Assembly (NCBI GenBank): GCA_030737835.1
Contig: CM060857.1
Span: 13,837,496 to 13,901,495 of the forward strand
Length of the DNA: 64,000 nucleotides
Source: Acorus gramineus
Lineage: Eukaryota > Streptophyta > Magnoliopsida > Acorales > Acoraceae
Direction: 5' to 3'
Shown piece by piece: positions 1-12,135 of the stretch. A program made the position numbers and the translations under genes. Below the pieces are notes generated by a model, which was not told the DNA's origin, searched no databases, and worked only from the letters and a program-made list of their open reading frames with translations. Position 1 is the stretch's first letter. Each line of letters opens with the position of its first letter.

Positions 1-100
1 ATGTGGGGTCTTTTCCCCTGGTAGGCAGTTGTGTGGGATCTTGAACTCTGTTCTATGTACTCGTCCCTTGTGGGTTTTCCTACCAAAAAAGAAAAAAAAA
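1..100 (+). other. possible retroposon 3' tail
   Basis: The first 100 bases end in an A-rich tail after a short non-coding stretch rich in CTT and GTGGG. This looks like the 3' end of a plant LINE or SINE on the + strand, cut by the window edge. No coding part is visible, so the call is weak. Confidence 0.25.
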
Positions 101-1285
101 GCAATCAGACAATATAATAAAAACATATGTAAATGACATATCAAAATCACAAGATCCATGGACAAATAATGGAGATGATATAGGTCTCAAACGTTAATAT
201 CATCCAGGGCCGACCGTGACTATATTATAAAGGATAATGTTATGTCCAGCCTCAATTTCAGTTTATATGCGTTTTGAATTTTTTAAATATAGTATACCTC
301 ATCTAATGAGGTACATGTTTTTATAAAAAAAATATAGAATTTTTTGTTCGAAGCATATGCTTTGTTAACGTGAGTATATGCGTCGTTAATATTCTATTGA
401 TACATATAAGATTGAAATTGAAACTGAAAACAGATCTAGGTGTAACAACGCGCATAAATGATAGTGTTAAATCAATATTATAAATGTTTCTAAGGTACAA
501 AAATATGTATAAAAAAAACATTGTCAAATCAACATTGGATTTCATCTGAACGTAAAATCTAGACGTAAAATCAATATGTGTGAATGTGTACAAATAGTCT
601 TCTATACATTGATATACATCCACATCACGACATCTTAGAAAATTTGGGACACAAACCTCATGATGATTAATGATCGTATAATTTGGAAGATGTCACATTT
701 GGAGGGGACCCATAACATATTTCCTTTCACTTCTTGCCTCGTCTACCCTACTTGGAGATTCCTTCTCTCTAAAAAGGGTGAATTTGTAACCAAAAAAAAC
801 AAAAGGGTGTTTGTATCATAGGAGAGAGAATTTTTTTTTTTGATTTTCCTTTATCTATTTTATTTTATTTTATTTATAAAGATGTGAATTTTTTTTCTCA
901 CCTTCAAAATAAATTTGAGTGAAAGTGTGAGAAAATGATTCCATATAAACAATATAAAAATTATTTAAATAAAAAGTGTTTCATTTCTATCTTTTTTTTT
1001 TTGACTTGTATTGCTTCACTTTAATTTTATTTTTCATTCAAATGTATTCACCGGTCAACGCATGCTAAAATCTTGAGGTTCTCCTTCGAACAGAAAAAGA
1101 AAGCGACAAGAGAGAGAAAAAAACAAATCAGGATAAAAAAAGGGTCAACTAAAGGTTTCCAATGACAAAGAGAGGCCATAAGAGAGAGCTTCTCAAGTAA
1201 TTGAAAAAAAAAAAAAAAAATCTGATAGGCTACTACCCCCTTTGACTTCCCACACAACACCACTATCACAACCTTCCCCAAACAC
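101..1285. other. AT-rich intergenic region upstream of the MYB gene
   Basis: No gene, RNA gene or bounded transposon was recognised. The stretch is AT-rich with many homopolymer runs, including a run of A near 1204-1220. Distal promoter elements of the MYB gene may lie here but none can be assigned from sequence alone. Confidence 0.4.
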
Positions 1286-1448
1286 AGTGCAAAAATTAAT
1301 AGCTCCCTCTCTTTCTCTCTCTCACCCTTTAAAACCTGTCACTCTTCTCTCCTCCTGCTAAGGCCACCATATCTCATACAACCCATATTTTTCTCTTGAA
1401 AAAAATTAAAGGTCATTCTCCTCCAAGAGGGAGTACTGAGAGCTTCAG
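1286..1448 (+). promoter_or_regulatory. proximal promoter and 5' leader of the MYB gene
   Basis: A CT-rich tract at about 1303-1330 is followed by a TTTAAAA-type AT box near 1328 and another CT-rich stretch (1340-1360). The start codon follows at 1449. CT-rich leaders are common in plant genes. The transcription start cannot be fixed from the sequence. Confidence 0.4.
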
Positions 1449-2605
1449 ATGGGGAGGGCACCATGTTGTGATAAAGCAAATGTGAAGAAAGGGCCATGGT
1501 CCCCTGAGGAGGATGCCAAGCTGAAGGAGTTCATTGACAAGTATGGCACTGGTGGCAACTGGATTGCCCTCCCTCACAAAGCTGGTATATATATATGTGA
1601 CTTTATTTTTTTGTTGTCAGTGTTTTTTGATGTGGATCTTGATGATTTTGGTTTTTATTGAAACTTGTTAGGGTTGAAGAGATGTGGGAAGAGTTGCAGG
1701 TTGAGATGGCTCAACTATCTGAGGCCCAATATAAAGCATGGGGAGTTCTCTGATGATGAGGATAGGATCATTTGCACTCTCTTTGCTACCATTGGAAGCA
1801 GGTGTATATTCAAACTTAATTTCCATGCAATCCTTTAATTTATTTTGAGAGCTATCAAAACACACCAATCATTATTGATTATTTTCATAATTAGATAAAA
1901 TTTAGTGCATATCCTCATAAAATGGTGAAACCTTTAATTTGTTTTTCCATCATTTGCAGGTGGTCCATCATAGCAGCCCAGTTGCCTGGACGGACCGACA
2001 ACGACATCAAGAACTACTGGAACACAAAACTCAAGAAGAAACTGTTGGGGATCTCTTCCTCTCAAAGAAAACAACACAATCACCACCACCAACAACAACA
2101 GCAGTCTCAACAACAACAGCAGCCATTACAGCCGCAGCTCTCATCAAGGACCACAGGAGGCCATGAAGTCTTCCCACACTCATCATCAACAGATATCCTT
2201 ATCAACAGTGTACACCAAGTGCATGAGAGCCCCTTTGGAGTCCCAATGATGCACCACAACAATCTACTCATGTTTGGTGGTGATCAGCAGAGCTGCAGCT
2301 CCTCTGAATGCAACTCCAACCAGATCAGCTATGGATCCAAAGATGTGGATTTGGAGGGTTGTTATAATCTCTACAGTGGGATTGGGGAGAATCAGAGGCT
2401 CTTGCTGTATGGTGGTGCTAGTGAGATTGAGAGGTCAAATGGATTCTTTGGAGAAGCTCCATTAGAGTTTGGTTTTGAAGATATCAAGCCAATGGTGTTC
2501 AACAACAACAATAACAACAATAACAATGGTTTCTTCATTGAAGATCAAACAACATCCATGGTTAGAGGGGACGGAAACCAAGGAAGGTTCATGTACTATT
2601 GCTGA
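1449..2605 (+). CDS. R2R3-MYB transcription factor, subgroup 14 (RAX/Blind/MYB36-like)
   Basis: Three exons joined by GT-AG introns: 1449-1584, 1672-1801 and 1960-2605. Together they encode 303 residues. The 130-nt middle exon and the intron phases are the classic R2R3-MYB layout. The protein starts [21 protein letters not shown]2 spans about residues 14-62 with Trp17, Trp38 and Trp58. R3 spans about 67-114 with Phe71 in place of the first Trp, then Trp90 and Trp109. The helix [20 protein letters not shown] is the DNA-contacting part of R3. The C-terminal half is low complexity (His/Gln-rich about 125-145, poly-Asn near 275-285) and ends FMYYC. Subgroup 14 members control axillary meristem formation (RAX1-3, tomato Blind) or root endodermis differentiation (MYB36). 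The N-terminus and R2/R3 wording fit that subgroup well; which clade inside it is uncertain. It lies outside the protease/peptide cluster and has no visible link to it. Confidence 0.93.
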
Positions 2606-4316
2606 CTCATGTAAAAAAAAAAGAGAGATATGAGAAATTAAGGTGTGGAGGTATGGTTGTGGTGTCTTCTGATGAGAAGTTCACTGTGTATTTGTTTGAT
2701 TTTCTTCTTCTTCTTCTGTGTTGCTTTTAAAAATGTTTCTTTGTGCATCTCTTTTGTGTTGTTGATTTGATGTTTGCATAGGTACGGTTGTTTCCAGTGT
2801 ATTCAGTGTAAATTATATACAAAAAAGAACTAAATGCGTGTCATGGGGAAATGGAGAAGATAGAGTACTGGACACACACAGGTTATTTAGTTTCCAATAA
2901 TAAAAGAAGTCAATTATTACCTCTTAAAAAAAAATCAATTATTAAAAAATTTCTTCAAAACACAATATTATTATAAATCTCTTCAAAACACGATATTATT
3001 ATAAATCTCTTTTAAATACTAACTGTATTTATAAAAAATTAAAATAAGTTATTTTTTAACAAAATATGTTATTAATTGATGGATTGATAATAATATTCTT
3101 ATTAAAAAATATCTTAACTTAAAATACTTTCATTAACATAAATCCCTTTCCATCAAATTTTTTTTTAGAGTATTAATTTCTTTTTGTTTTGTTGATTGTT
3201 GGGTTTTACAAATCCAGTTAACATTTAAAGGGGATTTATAATGATATTGTGTTTTATAGTATTATTTTTAATAATTTTTCTGTTTTAGGAGGGGTAAAAA
3301 TTAAATAACATTTTTTTTCTATCAAGTTAGGATTTTTTAGTGAGGGTATTATTATCAATCCATCATTTAATAATTTATTCCGTTAAAAAATAACTCATTT
3401 GAATTTTTTATAAATTCAGTTAACATTTAAAAGGGGTTTACAATAATATTGTATTTTAAAAATAATTTTTATTAATTTAACTGCTTTAGAAGGAGTGGAA
3501 ACTATATAACCCTCTGTGTGTATATATATATATATATATTTTTGTGTTCATGAATCAAAAGCTTCTCATTAATGTTCGAATATGTGTTTGCATTAATTTG
3601 GTTTTGTTTTGGACCAGATCACCTCTGAATCCGGTCTCCTTTGGAGGGAGTCATGATTTTATTTTATTTTTTTGTGGAAGTTTTCGTTTGAAAATGGCCT
3701 GTTGTGCGTTTAATAAATCCAGTGTTTAATAACTGAAAACTTTTTTTTAATTATAGCAAACAAATATATTTTAAAAAAAATATTATAAAAATAAATATTT
3801 GCTATTTGATTTTATTGAAAAATATCATATTACAAACTTTAAAATGATATATAAAGTATTAGAGTTGAATAAATAGAAAAAACATAAACTAAAATCATGG
3901 ACCGAGACACGTGCTCCGGCATGATCGGGTTAAAAGACGCATCTAGAGTATTCTAGACCCGGGAGGGTACCCAGAAAGAAAGGTGGAGTAAACAAATATT
4001 GTTAATTTGTGTTTTGGATGTCATCCTTGTATGACTAACTGCAGCCACAGTTACAGAGTTGATCATATAATCATTTTTGTAATCTCTTTTATTGAATCTC
4101 ATTTTTCCCTTACCATTCTGGGTTATACTAATATGCTTAAAAATTGTAAAAGAAAAACAAATTAATGCTTCAATTCATTTGAATATATTCTTTAAAATTT
4201 TTTTTATAACATGTTGGGAGACTAATATCTTTCTTGTAGATACATTCAATGAACCGAGGATAGAACATATGTTGTGTAAAATCTTCTTTGAATATCTTTC
4301 AAGGGATAGTTGGTTT
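2606..4316. other. MYB 3' flank and AT-rich intergenic DNA with inverted-repeat remnants
   Basis: The MYB 3' UTR probably ends around 2900, where an AATAATAAAAG stretch could serve as a poly(A) signal. From 2950 to 3480, segments resembling AACACAATATTATTATAA recur in both orientations (about 2960-3005, 3230-3260 and 3430-3460), which suggests one or two decayed foldback MITEs. A short (TA)n tract lies at about 3525-3539. No gene was recognised. Confidence 0.4.
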
Positions 4317-4325
4317 TATGGTTAG

Positions 4326-4578
4326 GGGATTGGGTTAGGTCCAACATGCATTGAACAATTTGATGATCCAATACAATCGTGATCATTCAATCTTATTGAA
4401 TCATTAAGACTGAGATATTCTGTCATATTTTAAAATTAAAATTAAGATCAATTAAATTTTAACATTTTCTTTTTTAGGATTCAATTAAATTTTGTATCTT
4501 AAAGTGATAAAATCAAACGATCACGATTGCGTTGAACTATAAAATTGTCCAACACATGTTGGATCTAACCCTGTCCCA
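4326..4578. mobile_element. MITE, Mutator-like (9-bp target duplication)
   Basis: The ends are inverted repeats of about 60 bp, beginning GGGATTGGGTTAGGTCCAAC on the left. The right end read in reverse begins GGGACAGGGTTAGATCCAAC. The 9-bp sequence TATGGTTAG flanks both sides (4317-4325 and 4579-4587). Nine-base target duplications with long terminal inverted repeats are typical of Mutator-like elements. There is no coding capacity. Confidence 0.75.
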
Positions 4579-4587
4579 TATGGTTAG

Positions 4588-7379
4588 TCATGGGTTTACT
4601 AGGTAGGTGGATCTTTTAATTGAATTTTTGCATCTAAAACTTTTCCAACTAATGTTAGGTTTTTTCATCACAATAAATATGTACGTTAAAAAAATCATAA
4701 TCCATTTTAATATCTCTTTTAATATATTTAAGGCGAATGTCTATTATTTCCTCTAAAAAAAATACCTACAATTTTTTTTTTTTTTATAAAAAAGGTAGAC
4801 AATATATTGCTACCCCAATATATTTATATCGAACTGGCAAAGATCCTGGTGATTGTATTCAATAGCAAACTATGCAACCTAGGAAGTATATATGATATAT
4901 CGCCTGTATCTCTTTTAGTTTTATTTATTTATTTATTTTTATTTTCTTGGTTGTCTCTATTGATTAAAGGACTCATTTTCATTATAACCATTCCACGAGA
5001 TGTGGGCAGATGTGAGGCCATAGCCCATAAGTGTAGTGAAATTGGTGGATCAATATGCTTCTAAATTTATCCACTTAAAATCCGAGGCGTAAATTGTGTC
5101 ATCTTTCTAAAGTTGACTGTCACTCAACAGTACGGCATGGACAATTAATTGTTTTGATTTTTCCAGATTTTTTTAATACGAAGTTCTCTAAAAATTCAAG
5201 TAGTTCAGTTTCTTAGTTATTTTTATTTTTATTTTTAATACGAAGTGGCTCAATTTCAAGTACGGCATGGACAATTAATTGTTTTGATTTTTCCAGATTT
5301 TTTTAATACGAAGTTCTCTAAAAATTTCAAGTAGTTCAATTTCAAGTAGCTCAATTGTTTTGATTTTTAATACGAAGTGGGGTTTTCTAAACTAGATTCT
5401 TAAAAATTCATTTTCTTAGTTTTTTCAACATTATATATATATATATATATTTTTAATAGAAATGGAAAGAAATTTTTTAATTAAATATGTTTTCTTGGAA
5501 TTGTTTAAAAACACGTTTGTGTTTTTCAATTTTTCTTTTTTTAAACACATTTAAATGGGTTTGTAAATGGCTTAGGCTGTATTTAACGTGGAGTGTGAAC
5601 CGCGGCATTTTTCCAACACTGTGTTTGTATTGACTCATCCAAATGGAGCCTTAGTTTGTGATGTTGTTGCCTGTTTGATTTTCCATTTCCATTTTTAGTT
5701 TGTTGTCTTGCAATATTTATAACGTTTTAAGTAATAATTTCGTATTTATATTAGTTGTTTGTATTTGAGAATATGAGATACAGAGCATGAGAGTTTGAGA
5801 GATGAAACATGTGACATTTTTGAATGCGTGTAAAAATATATATTTTTAAATAACATGGAATAATATTTTAATTAAATTCATTTATAACCTTTGATAAATA
5901 ATTTCATTCCCTCTTTAAAATAATTATCATGCATGATTTATCTTATTAAGTTAACAAGTGCTACGACACAAATGAGAGCATCAGAATAATTAATTTTAAT
6001 AATGTAATATATATATATAATGAACTGTTGCATTATTATTATATTGAAAGCATCCTTCATGAAATGATTCTTATGCTTCATCGATTGATGCGGATCATGA
6101 CATAAATTAAACAACCATCAACATTGTCAGTCCCTGCTAGCTCTCCACTAGTTTATACACATTCAAGACCCTCTCTCTGTTTTTTTTTTTTTTTTTTGGA
6201 ATCTGATATTAAAATTCAGTTGTCTATTTTAATTCCCAACTTGGGGAACTGAGATATTTAAACCGTCAGAGGTAGTTTTTAATGCAAATGATAAGAGAAT
6301 CCTTATCGAGAAGAAGTCCAAGTCTCCCAAAACAATGAAAATGTGAGATTTGATGCCTTTGGAAGGCCTCATAAAAAAATTGTTGAGAGTTGTAATCCTA
6401 TTGGCTTCATTATTTATTTATTTAATTTGGGTTTCTCTTTTATTTTATAGATATGGATTTTTCAATTTTGGATGTTAGGTTACAAGTCTGCCAGCTATAT
6501 ATGATTATTATATTTCAAAGAAGGTTTGAAGTTGTGATGGGCAATTCTTTTCTATACAAAGCCAAGAATGTCTTCTACAGGTGGAGAAGCAAAGGTTCCA
6601 ACTTGGGCAGTTAATTTCTTGAAATCAATGACCTCATTAGGAAGTTGTTACTTACATGTAAATATATTTTTGAAGGATATAATCATGTAAATATATATAG
6701 TAACCAGAAAAAAATAAAATAATGGTTATTTAATTTAAAGAAAACCAAAGGTTAGCTAACATGAATGCATGAAAGTAAATTGGATGATTTGGTTATGACA
6801 TGTGATTTCATGTGGCATCAGCGTCATCTTCATAATCCACTTCTTTTAAAAACTTACATCACTCATAAAATTAAGTATCCATATGTAAATAGACTAATTT
6901 TTTTTTTTTCTCTTTAATTGGATCTCAACACAGTTATATATATATATATATAATGTACAATGGACCATTACCATGATACGTCATTTTTTAGGAGCCTTCG
7001 ATCGCTCACCCTTTTTTTTGGATCGTATGATTATTTATTAAATTTTTTTTTTAATATAAATGCATATGACCTCAATAAAATTATAAGTATGCTACAAACT
7101 AACAAACATTTCAGAATGTAATATTTTTTCTTTTTAGATTGAGTTTTGTAAACCAACTTGGTGAAGATGAAGGAATGTTATATGCACAATCATCATTTCC
7201 AATCTCATATGAGGTTTTATTTTGTCAAACAAATATATGCTTTACTAGATAAAACATGTAATAATATTCAGTTTTGCATATATATGGGAATACATGTTTC
7301 ATGGGAGTTTCATTTTCTTAGGAATGTAACCTCCCCCTCCCCCATTAGAAAAAAACAGAAAAAAGTTGCATCCACTTCC
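4588..7379. other. AT-rich intergenic DNA
   Basis: No gene was recognised. Contents are short TA microsatellites (about 5433-5450, 6009-6020, 6936-6951), homopolymer T runs, a direct repeat annotated separately at 5131, and a segment at about 7060-7300 that resembles 30600-30950. The second similarity shows that pieces of this flank were copied within the wider locus. Confidence 0.4.
5131..5340. repeat. direct repeat, about 80 bp, period 130
   Basis: A segment starting TACGGCATGGACAATTAATT at 5131 recurs at 5261 with nearly the same following 75 bases. A third, partial copy of its inner part (TTTTAATACGAAGTGG type) lies near 5366-5385. It is a local duplication without coding content. Confidence 0.75.
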
Positions 7380-7955
7380 GATTTTAGCCCCATTCGAAAT
7401 ACAGATTTAAATGATATATAAATCGAGGGTATTTCAAAATTTTAAATTAATCTCATACAAATAGAATTTAGATGTAATTCAAAATTTGATATCCATGAAA
7501 AGATGAAATTTGATATTTATTTACGCGTACTAAAACACATGGTACAACATTACATATCATACATGAATAAAAGTAATGAAATAATATAAAATATATATTT
7601 AAATGTGGAGTTAATTAAGACGTATTCCAACTAAACCATTAAGTTAATTTGAAATTTTTAACATCAAGAAATACATTGTGTCATCTCATTATTAAGAATA
7701 ATATTTATTTATCCAAAAAAATTGAATTATGAATTAAAAACATATAAACTATAAATTTATTTTTTAAATAAATGCAATCTTAAAATTTCATAAACTTTTT
7801 ATATATTGAATATCTAATATTATTCTTTAAAATATATTGATATTAAAAATTTAAAAAGCCCGTGGGCATGGGCCTAGACTGGGCTTGAGCCTGTTTTTCA
7901 CATGCTGGACTGGCCTAGTCCGATCCGGTTCTGTCTTGCTGATACCTAATCAGGG
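7380..7955. repeat. dispersed segmental repeat, copy 1 (partner at 18775-19335)
   Basis: About 560 bp align in direct orientation with 18775-19335, with many substitutions and small gaps. Both copies end in a GC-richer block (GGGCATGGGCCTAGAC type) followed by ACCTAATCAGG. No coding frame is conserved. I read it as part of an old segmental duplication of the protease locus rather than as paired LTRs, because the two copies do not bracket a coherent element. Confidence 0.6.
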
Positions 7956-7992
7956 TAAGTGGATTTTTTTTTTGTTATTTATAATTATAATA

Positions 7993-9235
7993 GGGTTAAA
8001 GACATCTAAGTCTCTACAAACATGAAAAAACCCATATAAGTCCCTATTAAAATTGGGACAGACGTACGAGTTCCTGAAAACTCAGAAAAACCCAATTATC
8101 ATCCCTGAGTTAAATTTTCATCCAAACTTAACGGAATATTCCCAGAATATTCCATCACATATAATTGTGTAGACATTGAAGTCCTTATAAACAATCATAA
8201 AGATAAATTAGTCTTTGCAAAAGACAAAATTTCTTCTAAAAGACTTTTACATTAAATTGTATATACATTGCAGTCCCTATAAATAATCATAAAGACAAAT
8301 TAATCCCCGCAAGAGACAAAATTACCCCTGAAATATTTTTATATTTAATCGAATAGACATTACAGTCCTTATAAACAATCGTAAAGACAAATTGATCATT
8401 GTAAAAGACAAAAATACCCTTGAAGGATTTTTATATTTAATTGTGTAGACATTGCAGTCCTTATAAACAATTATAAAGATAAATAATAAATTTATTTATT
8501 TATTTTTTCATCTTCTATCCTATTGCTCACACTCCATCTGAAGATCTCAATTTGGATGTAAAAAAAAAAATTTAACCGGTAGAATGCATTTTTTTTACCT
8601 TTTTGTTTGTAGGGAAGCAAAAAAATGGCATGAGTTTATTAAAATTCTCTTTGTCAGGAATGTAAATAAACAATTTTTTTGGAAAATCATGTATATGTAT
8701 TTCTAAGCAAGCAAACACCTTAAAGAAAAGAGCATTATTCATTACTTGTTTAGGTAGAGTGTGAGCAATAGGATAAAAGATGAAAGAATAAATAAAAAAA
8801 TTATATTATTTGTCTTTATGATTGTTTATAAGTAGACTGCAATGCCTACACAATTAAATGTAAAAATCATTTAGGGGCATTTTTATTTTTTACAGGGACC
8901 AATTTGTCTTTACGATTATTTATAAGGACTGTAATGTCTATCCTTTAAATGTAAAAATCTTTCAGGGGCAATTTTATTTTTTGCAGGGACTAATTTGTCT
9001 TTATGATTGTTTATAAGGACTGCAATGTGTATACAATTTAATGTAAAAGTCTTTTATGGAAAATTTTATCTTTTGCATGGATTAATTTTTTTCTTTATGA
9101 CTGTTTATAAGGATTTCAATGTCTACACAATTATATGTGATTGAATATTTTGGAAATATTCCGTTAAGTTTGGATAGAAATTTAACTCAAGGATGATAAT
9201 TGGGTTTTTCTGAGTTTTCTGGGTTTTTCTACAAA
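7993..9235. mobile_element. foldback element with internal tandem units
   Basis: The left side starts GGGTTAAAGACATCTAAGTC and includes a block (8040-8155) that returns inverted at 9140-9230. Between the arms about four ~93-bp units on the left (8160-8490) and three inverted units on the right (8800-9110) share the core CAGTCCTTATAAACAATCATAAAGA or close variants. The right terminus is lost next to the hAT MITE that follows. No protein is encoded. Related ends occur at 17.93-18.59 and 29.4-30.3 kb. Confidence 0.6.
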
Positions 9236-9244
9236 CCCACAGCA

Positions 9245-9872
9245 CAAGGTCGGTCCTGATATTTAAAAATTTGAGTGGGGTCCTAGGCGATCTTTTAAAA
9301 TGGGGCCCTATCACTTAAAAAAAATTCATCTTATTTAAATATAACACAATAAATTATCATTTTTTTATTGATCTACTAAAAGAGTATAAAAGATAAATAC
9401 ATGCTCTAATCATCTTTATTTAAAAATCCATCTTTTAACAATTATAAATTACAAGCACATACATATAATCCAATTTTCTACGAATAATACGGATTTCACG
9501 AAACTTAGATTCAAAAAGGGGCTACATAGCTTATAATGGAGATGAATTTGTTGTAAAATCTTTATATTTTGATTTTTAAATTTTGAAATGGTTGGGTGGG
9601 ATTGATTTTTAAAGAGATTTTAAAATTTTAATTATGCATGGGTGAGATTGATTGCAATTTTTATTGCCATTTGGAACCCTGGATGAGTTAAAACAGCAAG
9701 ATTCATCATTCGTAGTGGGCTTATATATTTGCAGATTCATCATTCGTAGGGAGGCCCATAAATGATAAAACAGGTTATCCATGGTATTAGTGAGGTAGTA
9801 TGGTTTGGGGGCCCTTTTTTGGGTGGGGCTCTAGGCACCTGCCTACTAGCCCTAGACCTACGGCCAGGCCTG
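9245..9872. mobile_element. non-autonomous hAT MITE, older copy
   Basis: The 5' end CAAGGTCGGTCCTGAT and the 3' end read in reverse (CAGGCCTGGCCG) form short GC-rich terminal inverted repeats. The flanking 8-mers CCACAGCA and CCACTGTA match at six of eight positions, a decayed hAT target duplication. The body is closely similar to the copy at 32127-32876. It has no coding capacity. Confidence 0.7.
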
Positions 9873-9897
9873 CCACTGTATTTCACAATTTTTTTTT

Positions 9898-10027
9898 GGG
9901 TTTTTTATTTTTAAGTCCATATAAACCATAATATTTAGTGATCGATCCCTCACTTCTCCGTATTTGGGTTTTAGTCACCAGATTTAAATGATAATTTCTT
10001 TTTAGTCCCTATCAGGGACTAAAATTA
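9898..10027. mobile_element. half of a foldback MITE (GGGATTTTTAG/AAGTCC family)
   Basis: The sequence from GGGTTTTTTATTTTTAAGTC to the AGTCCCTATCAGGGACT hairpin matches the left half of the complete element at 34490-34766. The right half is missing. No target duplication can be given. Confidence 0.5.
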
Positions 10028-10480
10028 AAACTAAATAATTGGAATGTGCTTTTTAATGATCTCAAATTGGTTTTTGAAAATCCAAATATCAAATTGTTAA
10101 ATGTATTAGATCTTCAATTCCTAATTCTAACACAAATAAATCTAAACAATGTCATTAACGTTTCACACTAATAAAAAGAGAAAGAAATAAACAAATCACC
10201 TGTTAAAAACTCATTATATCATGAAGTCTCTGACTCTCTGTACACCACATGCATGGCATCCGAACCATGCATGTAATCTTAATTTCATTCGTAACAACTC
10301 ATATATTTAAATAATAAATGAATGTAAGTTCTTTATTGATAAATTTTTTCCTGTCCTACAATCATTCATTTATATTTACCCAAAATTTTTGTAAGACATA
10401 TAATAAAAATGATTAAATATAACCAATCTAACTATAATAAAAATGGGATGCCATGAAATGATGGGAAAAAGTATAGATTG
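10028..10480. other. intergenic DNA, nothing recognised
   Basis: AT-rich sequence without a credible reading frame or bounded repeat. It is the 3' flank of the protease pseudogene on the minus strand. Confidence 0.35.
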
Positions 10481-10557
10481 ACACCCGAATTTTCATTAGA
10501 TCATTAAGCAAACAGAAATCATTAAAGAAACAGCCACCACCAACAACCAATTAAAAT

Positions 10558-11736
10558 CTAAAGTAGGGCACAGTTTGCTGGAGAGATATAAATCATTTTC
10601 TCCTTGGTATGATACCCAACATGCATGTCTTGTTGGGCCCAAACCCCTATTATTGACCTGTGGGATGTGGGCTGGATCGCCAAACACACGTACTCCTCAT
10701 ACCAGTCATGGAATGTGTTCCACGGCTGAAGATCAATGTTGAGGTCCCCTTCGAAATGGAAGGTGACCATTGGTACTGACTTTCCATCTTCGAGATCCTC
10801 TTTTCCCCCTCGGTAACAAAGATTATTTCCATATTGGAATCTCTCCGGAAGTATGACCTTCTCGTCTACCTTCCACAACAACTCGTTGTACACATCCTCG
10901 AAGAGGTAGGTCAGCGTCGTCCCTGTGTCGAGGTAGATCCCTCCTTCACCATTCGATCTGGTCACACAGCCACAGAGTCAGTGTATGAGAGCCGAGAGCG
11001 AGACGTGTATATTTGGCAAATGTTAGTTTCATTAGGTAATTAACTAATCATATAAAGCATACGAGAGAATTAAATAAAAAGTTGATCATATGTATGGATC
11101 TGGATTCTGAAATAATGTACTATACCTCGGCAAGAACCTCTCGGGCATAATGTTGAGTCGCGTGTGGTCCACGCTTATGTCGACCAAATTCACAAAATAT
11201 AAATTGTGATCGGGGGCTGACTCTGGGTTTATGATCATTGGCGTGGGCGTTCCCAAAAGCACAGCATCTTTACCAAAAAAGATGCGCCCCGATGAGTCGG
11301 GGTTGTCGCGCGTAGCGAGCCAGGCAGTGCGAGAACATCCCATCGATGAGCTCCCCAAACTGTGATACGATCGAGAGAGGACCCATGTCGAGGCCAATCA
11401 AGCCCGTGCATTACTTGCCGAATTTTTCACCTGGTCCTGCATATCGAGAGCATCCGAAGACAATCATGGGGAAGTCGATATCGTTACTGCCCTCCTTTTC
11501 CAGGCCGAATCGTTCTGTGGTGGATCGCCAACGGTGAGACTCATCAGGTACAGTTTTGAAAAGGAGACGGCGGCTTGGGATTTTGATGTGACGAGGGGAT
11601 TAGGGTTGTAGAATGGGGACTTTGTTGAGTCGCTCTGGATGAGCTCTACAGAGAAGGATAGTGCAGCGGCCATGGAAGACGATGAGTTGAGTAGTAGTAC
11701 GAGGAGGTGGAGGAAGCAGAAGAAGAGTGCTGCCAT
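10558..11736 (-). pseudogene. aspartic protease pseudogene (nepenthesin/CDR1-like), copy A
   Basis: On the minus strand the start is at 11736 (MAALFFCFLHLLVLLLNSSS, a signal peptide). Exon 1 would run to 11126, an intron covers 10958-11125, and exon 2 covers 10558-10957. Exon 2 is intact in frame and carries the second catalytic motif LDTGTTLTYL and the family ending SPANCALL. Exon 1 is broken. After LTVGDPPQ about 280 bp are missing compared with the gene at 39.2 kb. That deletion removes the first catalytic DTGS motif and the flap tyrosine region. An in-frame stop follows the FGCSR block, and a further frameshift precedes the segment SGRIFFGKDAVLLGTPTP. Without the first Asp no A1 protease can be active. 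The promoter dyad motif is present and amplified upstream. The copy most resembles the 39.2- and 50.7-kb genes. Confidence 0.85.
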
Positions 11737-11887
11737 GATGAGTATAGTGATGGAGATCGATGTGGGAGGATATATTAATCAAGTGTATGCATGAGGGACG
11801 GGGTTTTTTTGTTATTTATTAAGAAGAATTTTTCAGTTGTTACATGTCATGAAATTGTTGTTGATGCTGTGGTTTGTTGGTGGGTGT

Positions 11888-12135
11888 GAATAGGTCACAT
11901 ATTATGAGTGTGACATAAGAATTGAGTGCCTATTCATTTATTTTATTTTCATATTTAGCATAGAGTATGAATAGGTCACACATTATTAGTGTGAATAGGT
12001 CACACTAAGAATTGACCGATTCACACTTGCCTATTCACACTAATAATAATTAGTGTGACCTATTCATCACACTAAAAAAGTGTGACCTTTTGGGGGAAGT
12101 GAATAGGTCACACACATTAGTGGCGTGATATAAGA
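11888..12135 (-). promoter_or_regulatory. amplified TGTGAC dyad array upstream of protease pseudogene A
   Basis: A dyad of the form GTCACAT-N-GTGTGAC at 11894-11914 sits about 160 bp upstream of the start at 11736. Further GGTCACAC / GTGTGACC half-sites follow at about 11971, 11988, 12050, 12080 and 12106, some forming new palindromes. The same dyad, usually single, lies upstream of every protease copy in the window. Confidence 0.55.

Noticed and set aside
7993-9110. Regularly spaced ~93-bp units considered as a CRISPR-like array
   Set aside because: The units are contiguous and diverged, have no unique spacers, and occur inverted within a eukaryotic foldback element.
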